Below are positions 33,297 to 41,152 of a stretch of 64,000 bases of DNA, piece by piece. Position numbers and translations under genes: made by a program. Under the pieces are notes generated by a model. It saw only the letters and a program-made list of their open reading frames with translations, was not told the DNA's origin and ran no database searches. The DNA comes from Saccharopolyspora soli. GTDB taxonomy: Bacteria; Actinomycetota; Actinomycetes; Mycobacteriales; Pseudonocardiaceae. The stretch's first letter is position 1. Every line of letters starts with the position of its first letter. The stretch covers positions 1-64,000 of the forward strand of contig NZ_JALBWV010000028.1 in NCBI RefSeq assembly GCF_022678645.1. The letters are read 5' to 3'.

Positions 33297-34654
33297 GTCC
33301 GAGCCGGAAGAAGAACAAGCGAAAGACCGTTCCCGGCAGCGTGTTTCAGCGCGGCAGGAAGTGGGCCTACTCGTTTTATGGTCCGCCGGACGTGTTGACG
33401 GGGGTGAAGCCGAAGATCCGGCAGAGCGGATTCGAGACGTGGGATGAGGCATGGGACGCCATGCTGGAAGCGCAGGCTGCTCTCGCTGCCGAGATCTACG
33501 TCAAGCCGTCTCGGCAGACGGTGACGGCGTTCTTCGAGTCGTGGTTCCCCTATGTTCGCACGACCACGGAAGCGACGACTGCGGCGAACTACGAGAACCT
33601 CGCCCGCTTCTACGTGCTGCCCATCATCGGAAAGCGACCCCTGCAGGACATCACACCGTCTGTGATCGCTGCCCTCTACGAGCACCTGCTCACCAAGGCG
33701 CGAATCGGCAAGCGCGATACGAACTGGGGGATGTACCAACTATGGAAATCCGCCCAAGAGCGTGGCGAGGAAATCGGCACTCGTCAGCTCGCCGAAAAGG
33801 TCGGCGTGACGCATAAAGGCGCATACAAAGCCGTGCGCCGATACCGAGTGGGCCGTATTCCAGCCGAACCGACAGCGGGCTACGCGCCCAAGACTGTGCA
33901 GAGCGTTCACATTATGCTCGGTTCCGCATTCAGTACGGCGAAAGGATGGAAATGCATCGGAGCTGACCCAATGGACAATGTGAAAGCACCCTCTCTCATC
34001 CACCGGCCGCACAAAACGTGGACCACTGACCAGATGGCTCGCTTTCTCGAAGTGGCGCGGGCTGATCGGCTCTACGGGCTGTGGGTGCTGGTGGCCTCCA
34101 CCGGCATGCGGCGGTCCGAACTGTGCGGGCTGACCCGTGACGGGCTGGACCTCGACGCGTCCGAAGGGGCGACGGTGCGCATGAACGTGACCAGCGTGGT
34201 CGCGGGCGGCAAGGTCGTCGCCGGGGGAGGCAAGAGCAAGAAGAGTCGGCGGCCGGTCGCCCTCGACCGCTACACGACCGCAGTGCTACGGGAGCACATG
34301 GATCGCCTCGACACCGAGCGCGAAGCGTTCGGCAGGGACTACCAGGACAACGGCCTGGTGTTCTGCTGGGAAGACGGCTCGCGGATCTACCCGGACACCA
34401 TCACCGAGAAGTTCAACGCGCTCGTCGATTGCGCTGGTCTACCGCTGATCACCCTCCACGGCGTGCGGCACAGCTACGCCACGATCGCGCTGCGGTCCGG
34501 CGTGCATCCGAAGATCGTCAGCAGTCGGCTCGGGCACTCCACGGCGGCCTTCACGTTGGACACCTACTCCGAAGACGTACCCGACCTCGACCGAGACGCC
34601 GCCGAAGACATCGGTGGGCTATTCCTACCCCGCGCCGAGGACGAGACGGAATAG
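33293..34654 (+). CDS. Tyrosine recombinase/integrase with internal HTH insertion
   Basis: A 453-aa phage-type integrase. The N-terminal arm-binding domain begins GSVFQRGRKWAYSFYGP. The catalytic residues are Arg in STGMRRSELCGL, His/Arg in LHGVRHSYATIAL, GH in SSRLGHSTAAF and the nucleophile Tyr in LDTYSED. Between the core-binding and catalytic domains (about residues 145-200) is an extra segment, GTRQLAEKVGVTHKGAYKAV, that reads as a second small HTH; its DNA is less GC-rich than the rest. The gene ends 120 bp from the 3' end of tRNA-Val(CAC), the likely attachment target. No downstream element beyond this tRNA uses it. Confidence 0.92.
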   Translation: MSPSRKKNKRKTVPGSVFQRGRKWAYSFYGPPDVLTGVKPKIRQSGFETWDEAWDAMLEAQAALAAEIYVKPSRQTVTAFFESWFPYVRTTTEATTAANYENLARFYVLPIIGKRPLQDITPSVIAALYEHLLTKARIGKRDTNWGMYQLWKSAQERGEEIGTRQLAEKVGVTHKGAYKAVRRYRVGRIPAEPTAGYAPKTVQSVHIMLGSAFSTAKGWKCIGADPMDNVKAPSLIHRPHKTWTTDQMARFLEVARADRLYGLWVLVASTGMRRSELCGLTRDGLDLDASEGATVRMNVTSVVAGGKVVAGGGKSKKSRRPVALDRYTTAVLREHMDRLDTEREAFGRDYQDNGLVFCWEDGSRIYPDTITEKFNALVDCAGLPLITLHGVRHSYATIALRSGVHPKIVSSRLGHSTAAFTLDTYSEDVPDLDRDAAEDIGGLFLPRAEDETE

Positions 34655-34668
34655 GCGCGATCCGGGCC

Positions 34669-34692
34669 TTTTAGGCACCATTTTAGGCACCA
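34669..34692 (+). repeat. Tandem direct repeat of 12 bp after the integrase
   Basis: TTTTAGGCACCA occurs twice head to tail, 15 bp after the integrase stop. Short direct repeats between an integrase and its tRNA target often are arm-type binding sites; that role is inferred. Confidence 0.5.
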
Positions 34693-34730
34693 CATCGGAG
34701 AATTCTGGGCACCGCGCGCTGTCCTAAATA

Positions 34731-34769
34731 GCCTTGTGCCCCTGTCCATGCTGGTCAGGGGCACAAGGC
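34731..34769 (-). terminator. Strong hairpin immediately 3' of tRNA-Val(CAC)
   Basis: GCCTTGTGCCCCTG and CAGGGGCACAAGGC form a perfect 14-bp stem with an 11-nt loop, starting 5 bp beyond the tRNA 3' end. It probably terminates the tRNA transcript; there is no long U-run. It also lies inside the region where the attachment site is expected. Confidence 0.55.
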
Positions 34770-34774
34770 AAGAG

Positions 34775-34846
34775 TGGGCGATACTGGGATCGAACCAGTG
34801 ACCTCTTCGGTGTGAACGAAGCGCTCTCCCGCTGAGCTAATCGCCC
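34775..34846 (-). tRNA. tRNA-Val (CAC)
   Basis: The minus strand folds as a complete cloverleaf: acceptor GGGCGAT/ATCGCCC, D arm with AGCTCAGCGGGAGAGC, anticodon loop TTCACAC (CAC, valine), and T arm CACTGGTTCGATCCCAGT. The discriminator is A and no CCA is encoded. It is the likely integration target of the element on its left. Confidence 0.95.
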
Positions 34847-34903
34847 TTGTTTTGTTGTGCTGCCGCCGTTCCCGGCGGCGAGAAGAACGATACACGGTCG
34901 TTT

Positions 34904-35494
34904 TCAGCGGCCGAACAGGGGGGAGGCCAGCCAGGTCCAGTGCAGGCCGAGCCAGCCGCCGACGGTGTGGAACAGGCCCAGCATCCACAGGGTGGCGAGC
35001 ACGACCACGCAGGTGGCACCCATCACGACGAGCTTGGTGGCGAGGTGCTGGCGGCCGAGCCAGCGGATCCAGCGGTGGTAGTGCCGTTTGGCGAAGGTGT
35101 TGACCCGGTGCGCCCAGTGGAACTCGGTGGCGAGGATGCCGAGCCCGGCGAAGACGACCAGCCAGCCGGGGCCGGGGTAGGGGATCATCAGGAGCCCGGC
35201 GATCAGCACCAGGGTGCCGAAGACGCCGAGCACGATCCGGTAGGTGGTGTTCAGGCCGGGCTTGCTGCGGATGCGCTCGCGGCGGGCGCGCAGCCGCGCA
35301 CGCAGCGCGTGCAGGCGGGGATGCCGGGGCGCTCGGCGGTCGTCGACGGTGGGCTCCGTGCTGGGGTGCCGGGATCCCGACTCGGCTGTGTTACTCAGGG
35401 CTGTCCACCTGCCGGTTGCGAACGTTCGTCGGTGTCGGGCACTCGGCTGGCCGTGCCGCCGACGGTGTCCGATGTGGGTCAGAATACGGGTCAT
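34904..35494 (-). CDS. TIGR02611/PGPGW family membrane protein
   Basis: A protein of 196 aa with a basic N-terminal half (RLRARRERIRSKPGLNTTYR) followed by membrane helices. The signature PYPGPGWLVVFAGLGILATE defines the TIGR02611/PGPGW family, actinobacterial membrane proteins of unknown function. Two further helices follow (VVMGATCVVVLATLWMLGLF). A GTG nine codons earlier is an alternative start; the first 60 residues are poorly conserved in character and the true start may even be later. The gene belongs to the core chromosome segment and diverges from ssgB. Confidence 0.8.
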   Translation of the reverse strand: MTRILTHIGHRRRHGQPSARHRRTFATGRWTALSNTAESGSRHPSTEPTVDDRRAPRHPRLHALRARLRARRERIRSKPGLNTTYRIVLGVFGTLVLIAGLLMIPYPGPGWLVVFAGLGILATEFHWAHRVNTFAKRHYHRWIRWLGRQHLATKLVVMGATCVVVLATLWMLGLFHTVGGWLGLHWTWLASPLFGR

Positions 35495-36263
35495 GTCCGG
35501 ATCGGTCGTGCCGTGGGCCACAGCGGTCGGTCCGCCGAGTTGTCAAGAGGACAGTTGGCCGGAGTTGGGCGCCTGCCAGCTCGGGAATGTGACTGGGATC
35601 ATTGGTCGTTATGTGCCACGCCGGGTCTTTCAGCCCTGTCGACGTTCTTCGATCCTGGTCACACTGTGACGCCACTCTCAAAGCGGCGTTCGGGCATACG
35701 CGTAGTCGGTAACGGAAGCCGCGCGAGCCGTTAGCCCGATATGGGGAACTGTCGTGGTAAGCGTCTCATCGTCGGGTCGCGATGCGAGAATTCCGCAGGG
35801 TCCGATCGCCTATTCTTGAGCGGACGTCAGGCGAGTTCGACGAAGCGGAAAACTCGGTGGTCAACTGGGGCGCGGCGGCGGGTTTCGCAGGGCGAGGGCG
35901 ACGGATCGAAGATCGGGTGCGAGCACGATTCACTCGGTTACGGAAAGTAGCGAGGTTTGGTCACCGGATAGGTGCCGGTCCTGCGATCCGACGTCCTCTG
36001 TCAGGTCGTTCGCAGCGGATCTTCCTCCGGTGTGAACCACGGATCTGGTCCGTCTCGCAATGCGGCGGCCAGTCCGGGCTCACCTCCGAAACCGGAGCCA
36101 ACTGGACACGCTGCGCACTCGCCTGGTTGCCCAGCGAAGTGGGGCCTGCCCCGTACGGGTGATCTATGTGGGACTTGCGGGCATGCGGGCCTGGAAAGGC
36201 GTCACAACTGTGGTGCTCGGTCGATAAGCGGACCGGGAGGGAGAGAGCAGGAAGGGGAGGACA
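35495..36263. other. Long intergenic region upstream of ssgB
   Basis: About 770 bp between divergent PGPGW and ssgB genes. Short open frames on both strands have no family features. The length fits a complex developmental promoter region for ssgB, but I cannot assign promoter boxes or operators with confidence. Confidence 0.4.
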
Positions 36264-36689
36264 ATGCGTAACGATCATGTGACACTGCGTTCGACAGCCG
36301 TGTTCGATCTGCTGGCTCCGCAGGCGCCTGCCGTGCCGGTCCAGGTCGAGCTGCGTTACGACACCCGGGACCCGTACGCCGTGGTGGCTGCGTTCCGTAC
36401 AGGCCGCGCGGGCTGGGTCGAGTGGGTGTTCGCCCGCGATCTGCTCGCCGACGGACTGATCGCGCACGCCGGCGAGGGCGACGTGACGATCCGCCCGGCC
36501 GTCGACGACCCGGAGGTCGTCGCGATCGAACTCAGCTCGCCATCGGGCCACGCGGTGTTCGAGGCGTCGGCGCAGGAGCTGGCCGACTTCCTCGACCGCA
36601 CGTACGACGTGGTGGTGCCGGGCAACGAGAACCTGTGGGTCGACGTGGACGAGGCGCTGACCAGGCTGCTGCCGCACGATCTGGGCTGA
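36264..36689 (+). CDS. ssgB: SsgB, SsgA-like sporulation and cell-division activator
   Basis: A 141-aa SsgA-like protein (SALP). The start RNDHVTLRSTAVFDLLAPQA, then VPVQVELRYDTRDPYAVVAAF, and the middle GWVEWVFARDLLADGLIAHA, then GEGDVTIRPAVDDPE, match SsgB closely. In sporulating actinomycetes SsgB recruits FtsZ to septum sites. Length and motifs are intact. GGGAGG lies 6 bp before the ATG. It is followed by the Gly-Cys-Val tRNA cluster, so this small segment is core chromosome between two integration sites. Confidence 0.9.
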   Translation: MRNDHVTLRSTAVFDLLAPQAPAVPVQVELRYDTRDPYAVVAAFRTGRAGWVEWVFARDLLADGLIAHAGEGDVTIRPAVDDPEVVAIELSSPSGHAVFEASAQELADFLDRTYDVVVPGNENLWVDVDEALTRLLPHDLG

Positions 36690-36828
36690 TCAGGGAAAAC
36701 CCGGCTCGGCGCGGATCGTGCCGAGTGGCCGGGACCCCCCTTTGATCGTGATCTCGGACGTGGTCTAGAGTTCACTGTGCAACGCGGCGGACGGGCCCGG
36801 CAGCCCCGGGCTTCGATGTCGCAGGCAG

Positions 36829-36901
36829 GCGGACGTAGCGCAGTTGGTAGCGCATCACCTTGCCAAGGTGAGGGTCGCGGGTTCGAGTCCCGTCGTCCGC
36901 T
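36829..36901 (+). tRNA. tRNA-Gly (GCC)
   Basis: Cloverleaf with acceptor GCGGACG/CGTCCGC, anticodon loop TTGCCAA (GCC, glycine), and T loop GGGTTCGAGTCCC. Discriminator T; no CCA encoded. First of three clustered tRNA genes. Confidence 0.95.
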
Positions 36902-36948
36902 CTGGATTCTCTGGCGGTCCAGCCGGCTTCGGTGTGGATGCGGAGTCC

Positions 36949-37020
36949 GGCGGAGTGGCCGAGTGGCTTAGGCAAGGGCCTGCAAAGCCCTGTACGCGGG
37001 TTCGATTCCCGCCTCCGCCT
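36949..37020 (+). tRNA. tRNA-Cys (GCA)
   Basis: Cloverleaf with acceptor GGCGGAG/CTCCGCC, anticodon loop CTGCAAA (GCA, cysteine) and T arm CGGGTTCGATTCCCG. Discriminator T. It ends one base before tRNA-Val(GAC). Confidence 0.95.
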
Positions 37021-37021
37021 C

Positions 37022-37096
37022 GCGCGATTAGCTCAGTGGGAGAGCGCTACCTTGACACGGTAGAGGTCACTGGTTCAATCCCAGTATCGCGCACCA
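37022..37096 (+). tRNA. tRNA-Val (GAC)
   Basis: Cloverleaf with acceptor GCGCGAT/ATCGCGC, anticodon loop TTGACAC (GAC, valine), T arm CACTGGTTCAATCCCAGT, discriminator A and an encoded CCA. The integrase of the right-hand element ends 50 bp beyond it, so its 3' end is the probable attachment site. The encoded CCA, absent from the neighbouring tRNAs, may come from the element. Confidence 0.95.
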
Positions 37097-37107
37097 AATC
37101 TTGGTGC
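37091..37107. repeat. Inverted repeat straddling the tRNA-Val CCA end
   Basis: GCACCAA-ATC-TTGGTGC is a perfect 7-bp inverted repeat with a 3-bp spacer covering the CCA end. Its symmetry and position suggest the recombination core of attL. A second copy should occur at the right end of the element, outside this window. Confidence 0.4.
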
Positions 37108-37146
37108 AGGCCAGCGGCTTTGTTACCTCGTGGGGTGGGTTTGCTG

Positions 37147-38505
37147 TCAGCTTGCGAATGGCGATGAAATGGCGATGTGATCTTGAACGGGCTCGCTACC
37201 GCCGGTTTCTAGGGTGTTCCGCAGGCGCGGGAACCACATCATGAGTTGGGCACGCTCGGCGGCCGTCAATGCTCTCAGGGAGGCCGCCCATCGGGCTTCC
37301 AGGACGTCGAGGATGTGTTGTTCCATCTCCGGCGTCACGTGGTCGTAGACCCGGGCGATGCCCTTCATCTTCTGGCCGAGCCGGGCACGGCGTGCCACCT
37401 CCGACACCCCGTCCTCGGTCAGCCACGTGCTGTGAGTGTGTCGTCCTTCGTGGAAGGTGAACCACATCAGCACTGCCGGGACGTGATCCTCAGCCTGCGG
37501 GTCGTCCGGCTCGATGCCGTCCCAAGCTGGGCGCCAGTGGCGCTGACGGAAGTTCGACCTCCGCAGGAGGTTCCCGTCGCGAGTGCAGAAGATGAACGGG
37601 TGGCGGTGGGAGTCCAGCAGCGTTTCGTAGAGCACGGCGATGCTCGGGGGTAGTAGGACGTCCCTGGACCCGGCAGGGGTCTTCGTCCTTCCTTTCTTCT
37701 TTCCCTTGCCTGGTCGTGAGGTCTTCCGCTGCACGGGATTCGGGCCGCCGTCGGCGAAGACGCCGCCGGGACCGACGCGACGGCCCCCTTTGAACAGCTT
37801 CCCTCCGATCTCCTTCAACGGAAGATCGATGCGGATCGCCTGGCGCTCGCGGTTGTACTCGTGCCGCTGCTGGCCGGCCAGCTCGCTCCAGCGTCCTCCG
37901 GTGTAGGCGTCCATCACGGCGAGGACGAATCCCGCCGGGCCGACCGAGAGGTACAGCCGCATGGCCGCACGCAGAACCTGTACTGGCGTGGCGACGAGGC
38001 GGTCCGGGGCGAACTCGCCGGAGGTGACCCGGATACCTGAGCACGGGTTGGCCGGGATGCACTGGTCGCGGGCGGCCATGTTGAGGAACGTCGAGAACGT
38101 GGCGAACACCGACGACACCGTGGACTCGGCGTAGTCTTCGTGCAGCTCGGAGACCCACTTCTCGATCTCCAGGTAGCTGTTGAAGATCCCGATCATCGGC
38201 CACCCGGACCACTGCGGCAGCAGGTGGTTGTTCAGATGGGACTTGTACTTCGCCAGCGTCGTCGGTTCCAGGCGAGGACCGATGGAGTCCAGCAGCTCCG
38301 AGGCGAAGTCCCCGAACGGGATGTTGCCCTTGCGGGGGTCGATCCACATGTGTCGGCGGATCAGGGCTTCCTGTTCGTTTCCCCAATCCTCGGCGGCCTT
38401 TTCGGATGTAAAGCCGGACTTGCTGCCCCAGGTTCCATCGGGACGCTTGTACCGGGCACGCCAGCCATCACCCTGGGCATCGCCCAGTCGTTGACCGTAG
38501 GCCAT
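37147..38505 (-). CDS. Tyrosine recombinase/integrase of the right-hand element
   Basis: A 452-aa integrase. The N-terminus GWRARYKRPDGTWGSKSGF is the arm-binding fold. Catalytic residues are Arg in AYTGGRWSELAGQ, His/Arg in FHEGRHTHSTWL and Tyr in ARVYDHVTPEM. The usual LGH is RLGQK, so the histidine that assists catalysis is Gln. A lysine-rich insertion (KGKKKGRTKTPAGSRD) lies before the HxxR block. The ATG follows AAGGAAG at about 7 bp; a GTG two codons earlier is possible. Its end faces tRNA-Val(GAC) and the Xis-like gene is 87 bp upstream, the standard layout of an integrative element. Confidence 0.92.
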   Translation of the reverse strand: MAYGQRLGDAQGDGWRARYKRPDGTWGSKSGFTSEKAAEDWGNEQEALIRRHMWIDPRKGNIPFGDFASELLDSIGPRLEPTTLAKYKSHLNNHLLPQWSGWPMIGIFNSYLEIEKWVSELHEDYAESTVSSVFATFSTFLNMAARDQCIPANPCSGIRVTSGEFAPDRLVATPVQVLRAAMRLYLSVGPAGFVLAVMDAYTGGRWSELAGQQRHEYNRERQAIRIDLPLKEIGGKLFKGGRRVGPGGVFADGGPNPVQRKTSRPGKGKKKGRTKTPAGSRDVLLPPSIAVLYETLLDSHRHPFIFCTRDGNLLRRSNFRQRHWRPAWDGIEPDDPQAEDHVPAVLMWFTFHEGRHTHSTWLTEDGVSEVARRARLGQKMKGIARVYDHVTPEMEQHILDVLEARWAASLRALTAAERAQLMMWFPRLRNTLETGGSEPVQDHIAISSPFAS

Positions 38506-38592
38506 GACCACTTCCTTCCTTGCTCTTGTTCTCTTTGCGAAGCCGCCCCGGCTGGTGCCGGGGCGGACATTTGTGTGGGCACGGTGCCCGGG

Positions 38593-38931
38593 TCAGGCCG
38601 CCCGGAAGCCTCTCCGTTGAGGCATGGGAGTTTTCCCGGCGAGCCTGACGATTTCTGCGGCGTCGTCGCGGCTGAAGCGGTAGTGCTTGCCGAACCTGCG
38701 GTGCGGGATGAGCCCGGCTGCTGCCTGCTCCTTCAATGTGCGTGGCGAAAGCCGCAGGAGGTCTCCGAGCTGTTCGGCGGTGAGCAAAGCATCGGAGTCG
38801 TGCGGAGCGTGTTCGGCCAGCGTGCGGACGGCGTCGGCCAATTCACGAGCTGCCGAGGCAAGTTCGGCTGCTGCCGAGAGCGTGTCGGCATCCGCAGCAG
38901 CGGCATCGGTGAGCGGATCGTGGGTGCTCAT
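38593..38931 (-). CDS. Excisionase-like HTH protein
   Basis: A 112-aa protein. Residues 50-100 form the HTH_17/Xis domain: LLTAEQLGDLLRLSPRTLKE, then AAAGLIPHRRFGKHYRFSRD. The first 45 residues are Ala-rich and probably a helical dimerisation segment. The start ATG overlaps the stop of the small upstream ORF (ATGA), and the integrase gene follows. It likely controls excision. Confidence 0.85.
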   Translation of the reverse strand: MSTHDPLTDAAAADADTLSAAAELASAARELADAVRTLAEHAPHDSDALLTAEQLGDLLRLSPRTLKEQAAAGLIPHRRFGKHYRFSRDDAAEIVRLAGKTPMPQRRGFRAA

Positions 38932-39056
38932 GCAGCACCCCCCTCAACCCCGTCACGGGCGCCTTCGACCAGGCTTCGGAGGGCTGCGTTGAGCTGCCTT
39001 TCCGTCGACCATGCGGAGTGCCGGGAGTGATCGCTCGGCTGAGGAGTACGACTCAT
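38928..39056 (-). CDS. Small ORF coupled to the excisionase
   Basis: A 42-aa polar peptide (MSRTPQPSDHSRHSAWSTER...). The ATG has GTGAGGA 6 bp upstream and the stop overlaps the excisionase start by 4 bp, which is the main evidence that it is translated. No family is recognised; it may only serve translational coupling. Confidence 0.45.
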   Translation of the reverse strand: MSRTPQPSDHSRHSAWSTERQLNAALRSLVEGARDGVEGGAA

Positions 39057-39265
39057 TTCGTCCTCACCTCGTGTGATCGTCGGCTGGTCGCACATGCAAG
39101 AAACTGCCGGGGCGCCCCAGACCCGCGGCAACATCGCGGCGGGAAGCGTAACGCCGGCGGACGGGATCGGGCCGTGACTGCCGTGTCACGCACCGATGCA
39201 CGGCGTTTCGGTCACGCCGTCGTGCTGGAGGAAAGCCCGCGTTGCCAGCGGCGCCGAACTGGTTC

Positions 39266-40342
39266 TTACGCAACGTTGGCTCCTGGATTTGTTTCGTTGG
39301 TGACCTCGATGCGCCTGCTCTGGTGCCGAAGTCGCCGCAGGAAGATGTCGTGATAGTCCGCCCGCAGGTCGATTCCCTGGAAAGACCGGCACAATTGTCG
39401 GGCGGCGAGGCCGGTGGTTCCTGCTCCGGAGAAGAGATCGAGGACGCGGCCGTTTTCAGGGCAGCCGACCGCGATACAACGCTGCGGAAGGTCGATCGGA
39501 AACGGAGCGCAGTGCGCGTCCGGCAGCGGTCGTGTGGATATCGACCAGACGTCGCCGACGTTCTTCCCGGTTCGCCTCGGGTGCCACGGGGACTGGACCG
39601 TGTGCGGCTTTTTTCCTCCGTGGTGGTTCTTCCGATGCTCCGGACGGTTCTGCGACAATGGTTCGAGCGCGTGGGCTGCGTCGAAGTAGTAGTCCGGCTG
39701 CTTGGCCAAGAGGAAAACCATCTCGTAGCGCGAGGAAAACCGATCCGATGCCGGGTCCGGTATGCCGTTGGGCTTGTGCCAGACCATCGCGTTACGAATG
39801 ATCCACCCGTCTTGTTGCAAAGCGAGAGCAACCCGCCACGGAATGCCCAGGAGACTTTTGTGTCGAACGACCGATGGTGCCTCTTCGGTTGTTATTTTGC
39901 GCGTGCTTCCTGTGCCGCTGTTGTGGTAGCTGAAACCGTCGCGGAGATTGAGCCAATACGTTCCCCGTGGTGTCAGCAGGCGCCAGACTTCCGCGCTCAC
40001 CTCCCGTAGGCGATCAACGTAGTCATCGATCGCCGGCTCCAGGCCGTATTGCCGATCGTGTGCAAGAGCGCCGCACTTCCTGCAGCGCTTGTTCGCGTCC
40101 GAACGAAGCCACGAGGAAGTACGTTTCTTAGTGGTCCGGCGCTGATGGGGTGTGGTCCCCAAAGTGTGTCGGCACTCCGGGTTCCCGCCGATCCAGACCG
40201 CGGTTCCGTAGTCGCGCAATCCCCAGTGAGGTGGTGAGGTAATGACGCAATCCACCGAAGCGCTGGGAAAGGATTCCATAACCTGAAGTGCGTCGCCGAC
40301 ATGCAATTCGATCGTCTCGTCACGATAGTAGAGACTGTTCAC
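39266..40342 (-). CDS. Site-specific DNA methyltransferase (beta-type order)
   Basis: A 358-aa amino-methyltransferase for adenine-N6 or cytosine-N4. Motif IV CVITSPPHWGLRDYG is near residue 35 and motif I VLDLFSGAGTTGLAARQL near 310, the IV-before-I order of beta-class enzymes. A CRKCGALAHDRQYGLEP zinc-like block lies in between, then LTPRGTYWLNLRDGF and FSSRYEMVFLLAKQPDYYFD. The GTG start is preceded by GGAGG at 6 bp. No restriction endonuclease is adjacent, so it is a solitary methyltransferase, perhaps protecting the element from host restriction during transfer. Confidence 0.9.
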   Translation of the reverse strand: MNSLYYRDETIELHVGDALQVMESFPSASVDCVITSPPHWGLRDYGTAVWIGGNPECRHTLGTTPHQRRTTKKRTSSWLRSDANKRCRKCGALAHDRQYGLEPAIDDYVDRLREVSAEVWRLLTPRGTYWLNLRDGFSYHNSGTGSTRKITTEEAPSVVRHKSLLGIPWRVALALQQDGWIIRNAMVWHKPNGIPDPASDRFSSRYEMVFLLAKQPDYYFDAAHALEPLSQNRPEHRKNHHGGKKPHTVQSPWHPRRTGKNVGDVWSISTRPLPDAHCAPFPIDLPQRCIAVGCPENGRVLDLFSGAGTTGLAARQLCRSFQGIDLRADYHDIFLRRLRHQSRRIEVTNETNPGANVA

Positions 40343-41152
40343 GCGACACCTCCCTGCGGAGTTTCCACGCGATGCGCGGCTGGGGGTAGGTGGAAAACAA
40401 GCACGTCTATATGGGCTGAGAGCGCGGTGCGACGGCCGTGAATGTCGGTGCTTTCCGGGAAGTCTCCCGCGTGGCTGACGATTCTCGCGTGTACCCGGTT
40501 TCCCCGAATGAGCGCGGTCAAGGCGATGATGTGGTCTGCGGGGACGAGACCGATCGCGTCGGCGGCGTCGTGGATCTTGCCGGGCAGGTCGAGCAGCCGG
40601 CCGTGACGGCGCTAGGGCCGGCAGGCGATCAGGATGTGGCCGCGCGTCCAGGTCCTCATACAGCCCGACCAGCACCCGGCTGGGGTCGCTGCTCGGCGCG
40701 TGGCGAAGCCCCGTGAGCACGAGGTCGACGACCCCGGGGAGCTCGGCGGCGACGCTGTCCAGCAGGGTCGCGGTGCCGACCGGCTCGGCCAGGTGGGCGA
40801 GGTTGGTTTCCAAGGCGGATTCCCACCGTGGCTGGGTGGGCAGGCCGAGTGCGTCCCGGCCCGCCCGGAGGGCTTCGGCGAGCACGAGGCCCGGTCCGGG
40901 GTTGGGGTCGCAGACGGTGTCGCCGGGGGCGGTGTAGGTGGTGATGATCCGCCGCGCGACCGCGTGGGTCAGTGCGGTGTCGCCGCGGGTGGCCCCGAGG
41001 TGCCGGTCCGCGACCTGCCGGGCGGGGGTGGTGCTGCCGGTGTCCCAGACGCTGCCGGGGCGCAGGGCGGTCCTAGGAATGGTGGACCTCCAGAAGCGGG
41101 GACGAGTGGCGGAACACGGAGGCGGTGGTGAGGATGCGGCGGTGGCCGCCAA
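40339..41152 (-). pseudogene. TRM11-like methyltransferase-fold gene, frameshifted
   Basis: The first frame reads RIITTYTAPGDTVCDPNPGP, then GLVLAEALRAGRDALGL, a SAM-binding region, and VDLVLTGLRHAPSSDPSRVL. It breaks after LYEDLDA. The next frame continues GHILIACRP, a TAG stop where Trp is expected, then RRHGRLLDLPGKIHDAADAI and HIDVLVFHLPPAAHRVE. One indel and one nonsense change separate them. Even intact, the NPPY-type catalytic motif would be TGLRHAP. The 5' end overlaps the preceding gene. The start is uncertain. Confidence 0.6.

Noticed and set aside
35782-36162. A 126-aa frame upstream of ssgB
   Set aside because: No ribosome site, no family features, and composition like the intergenic DNA.
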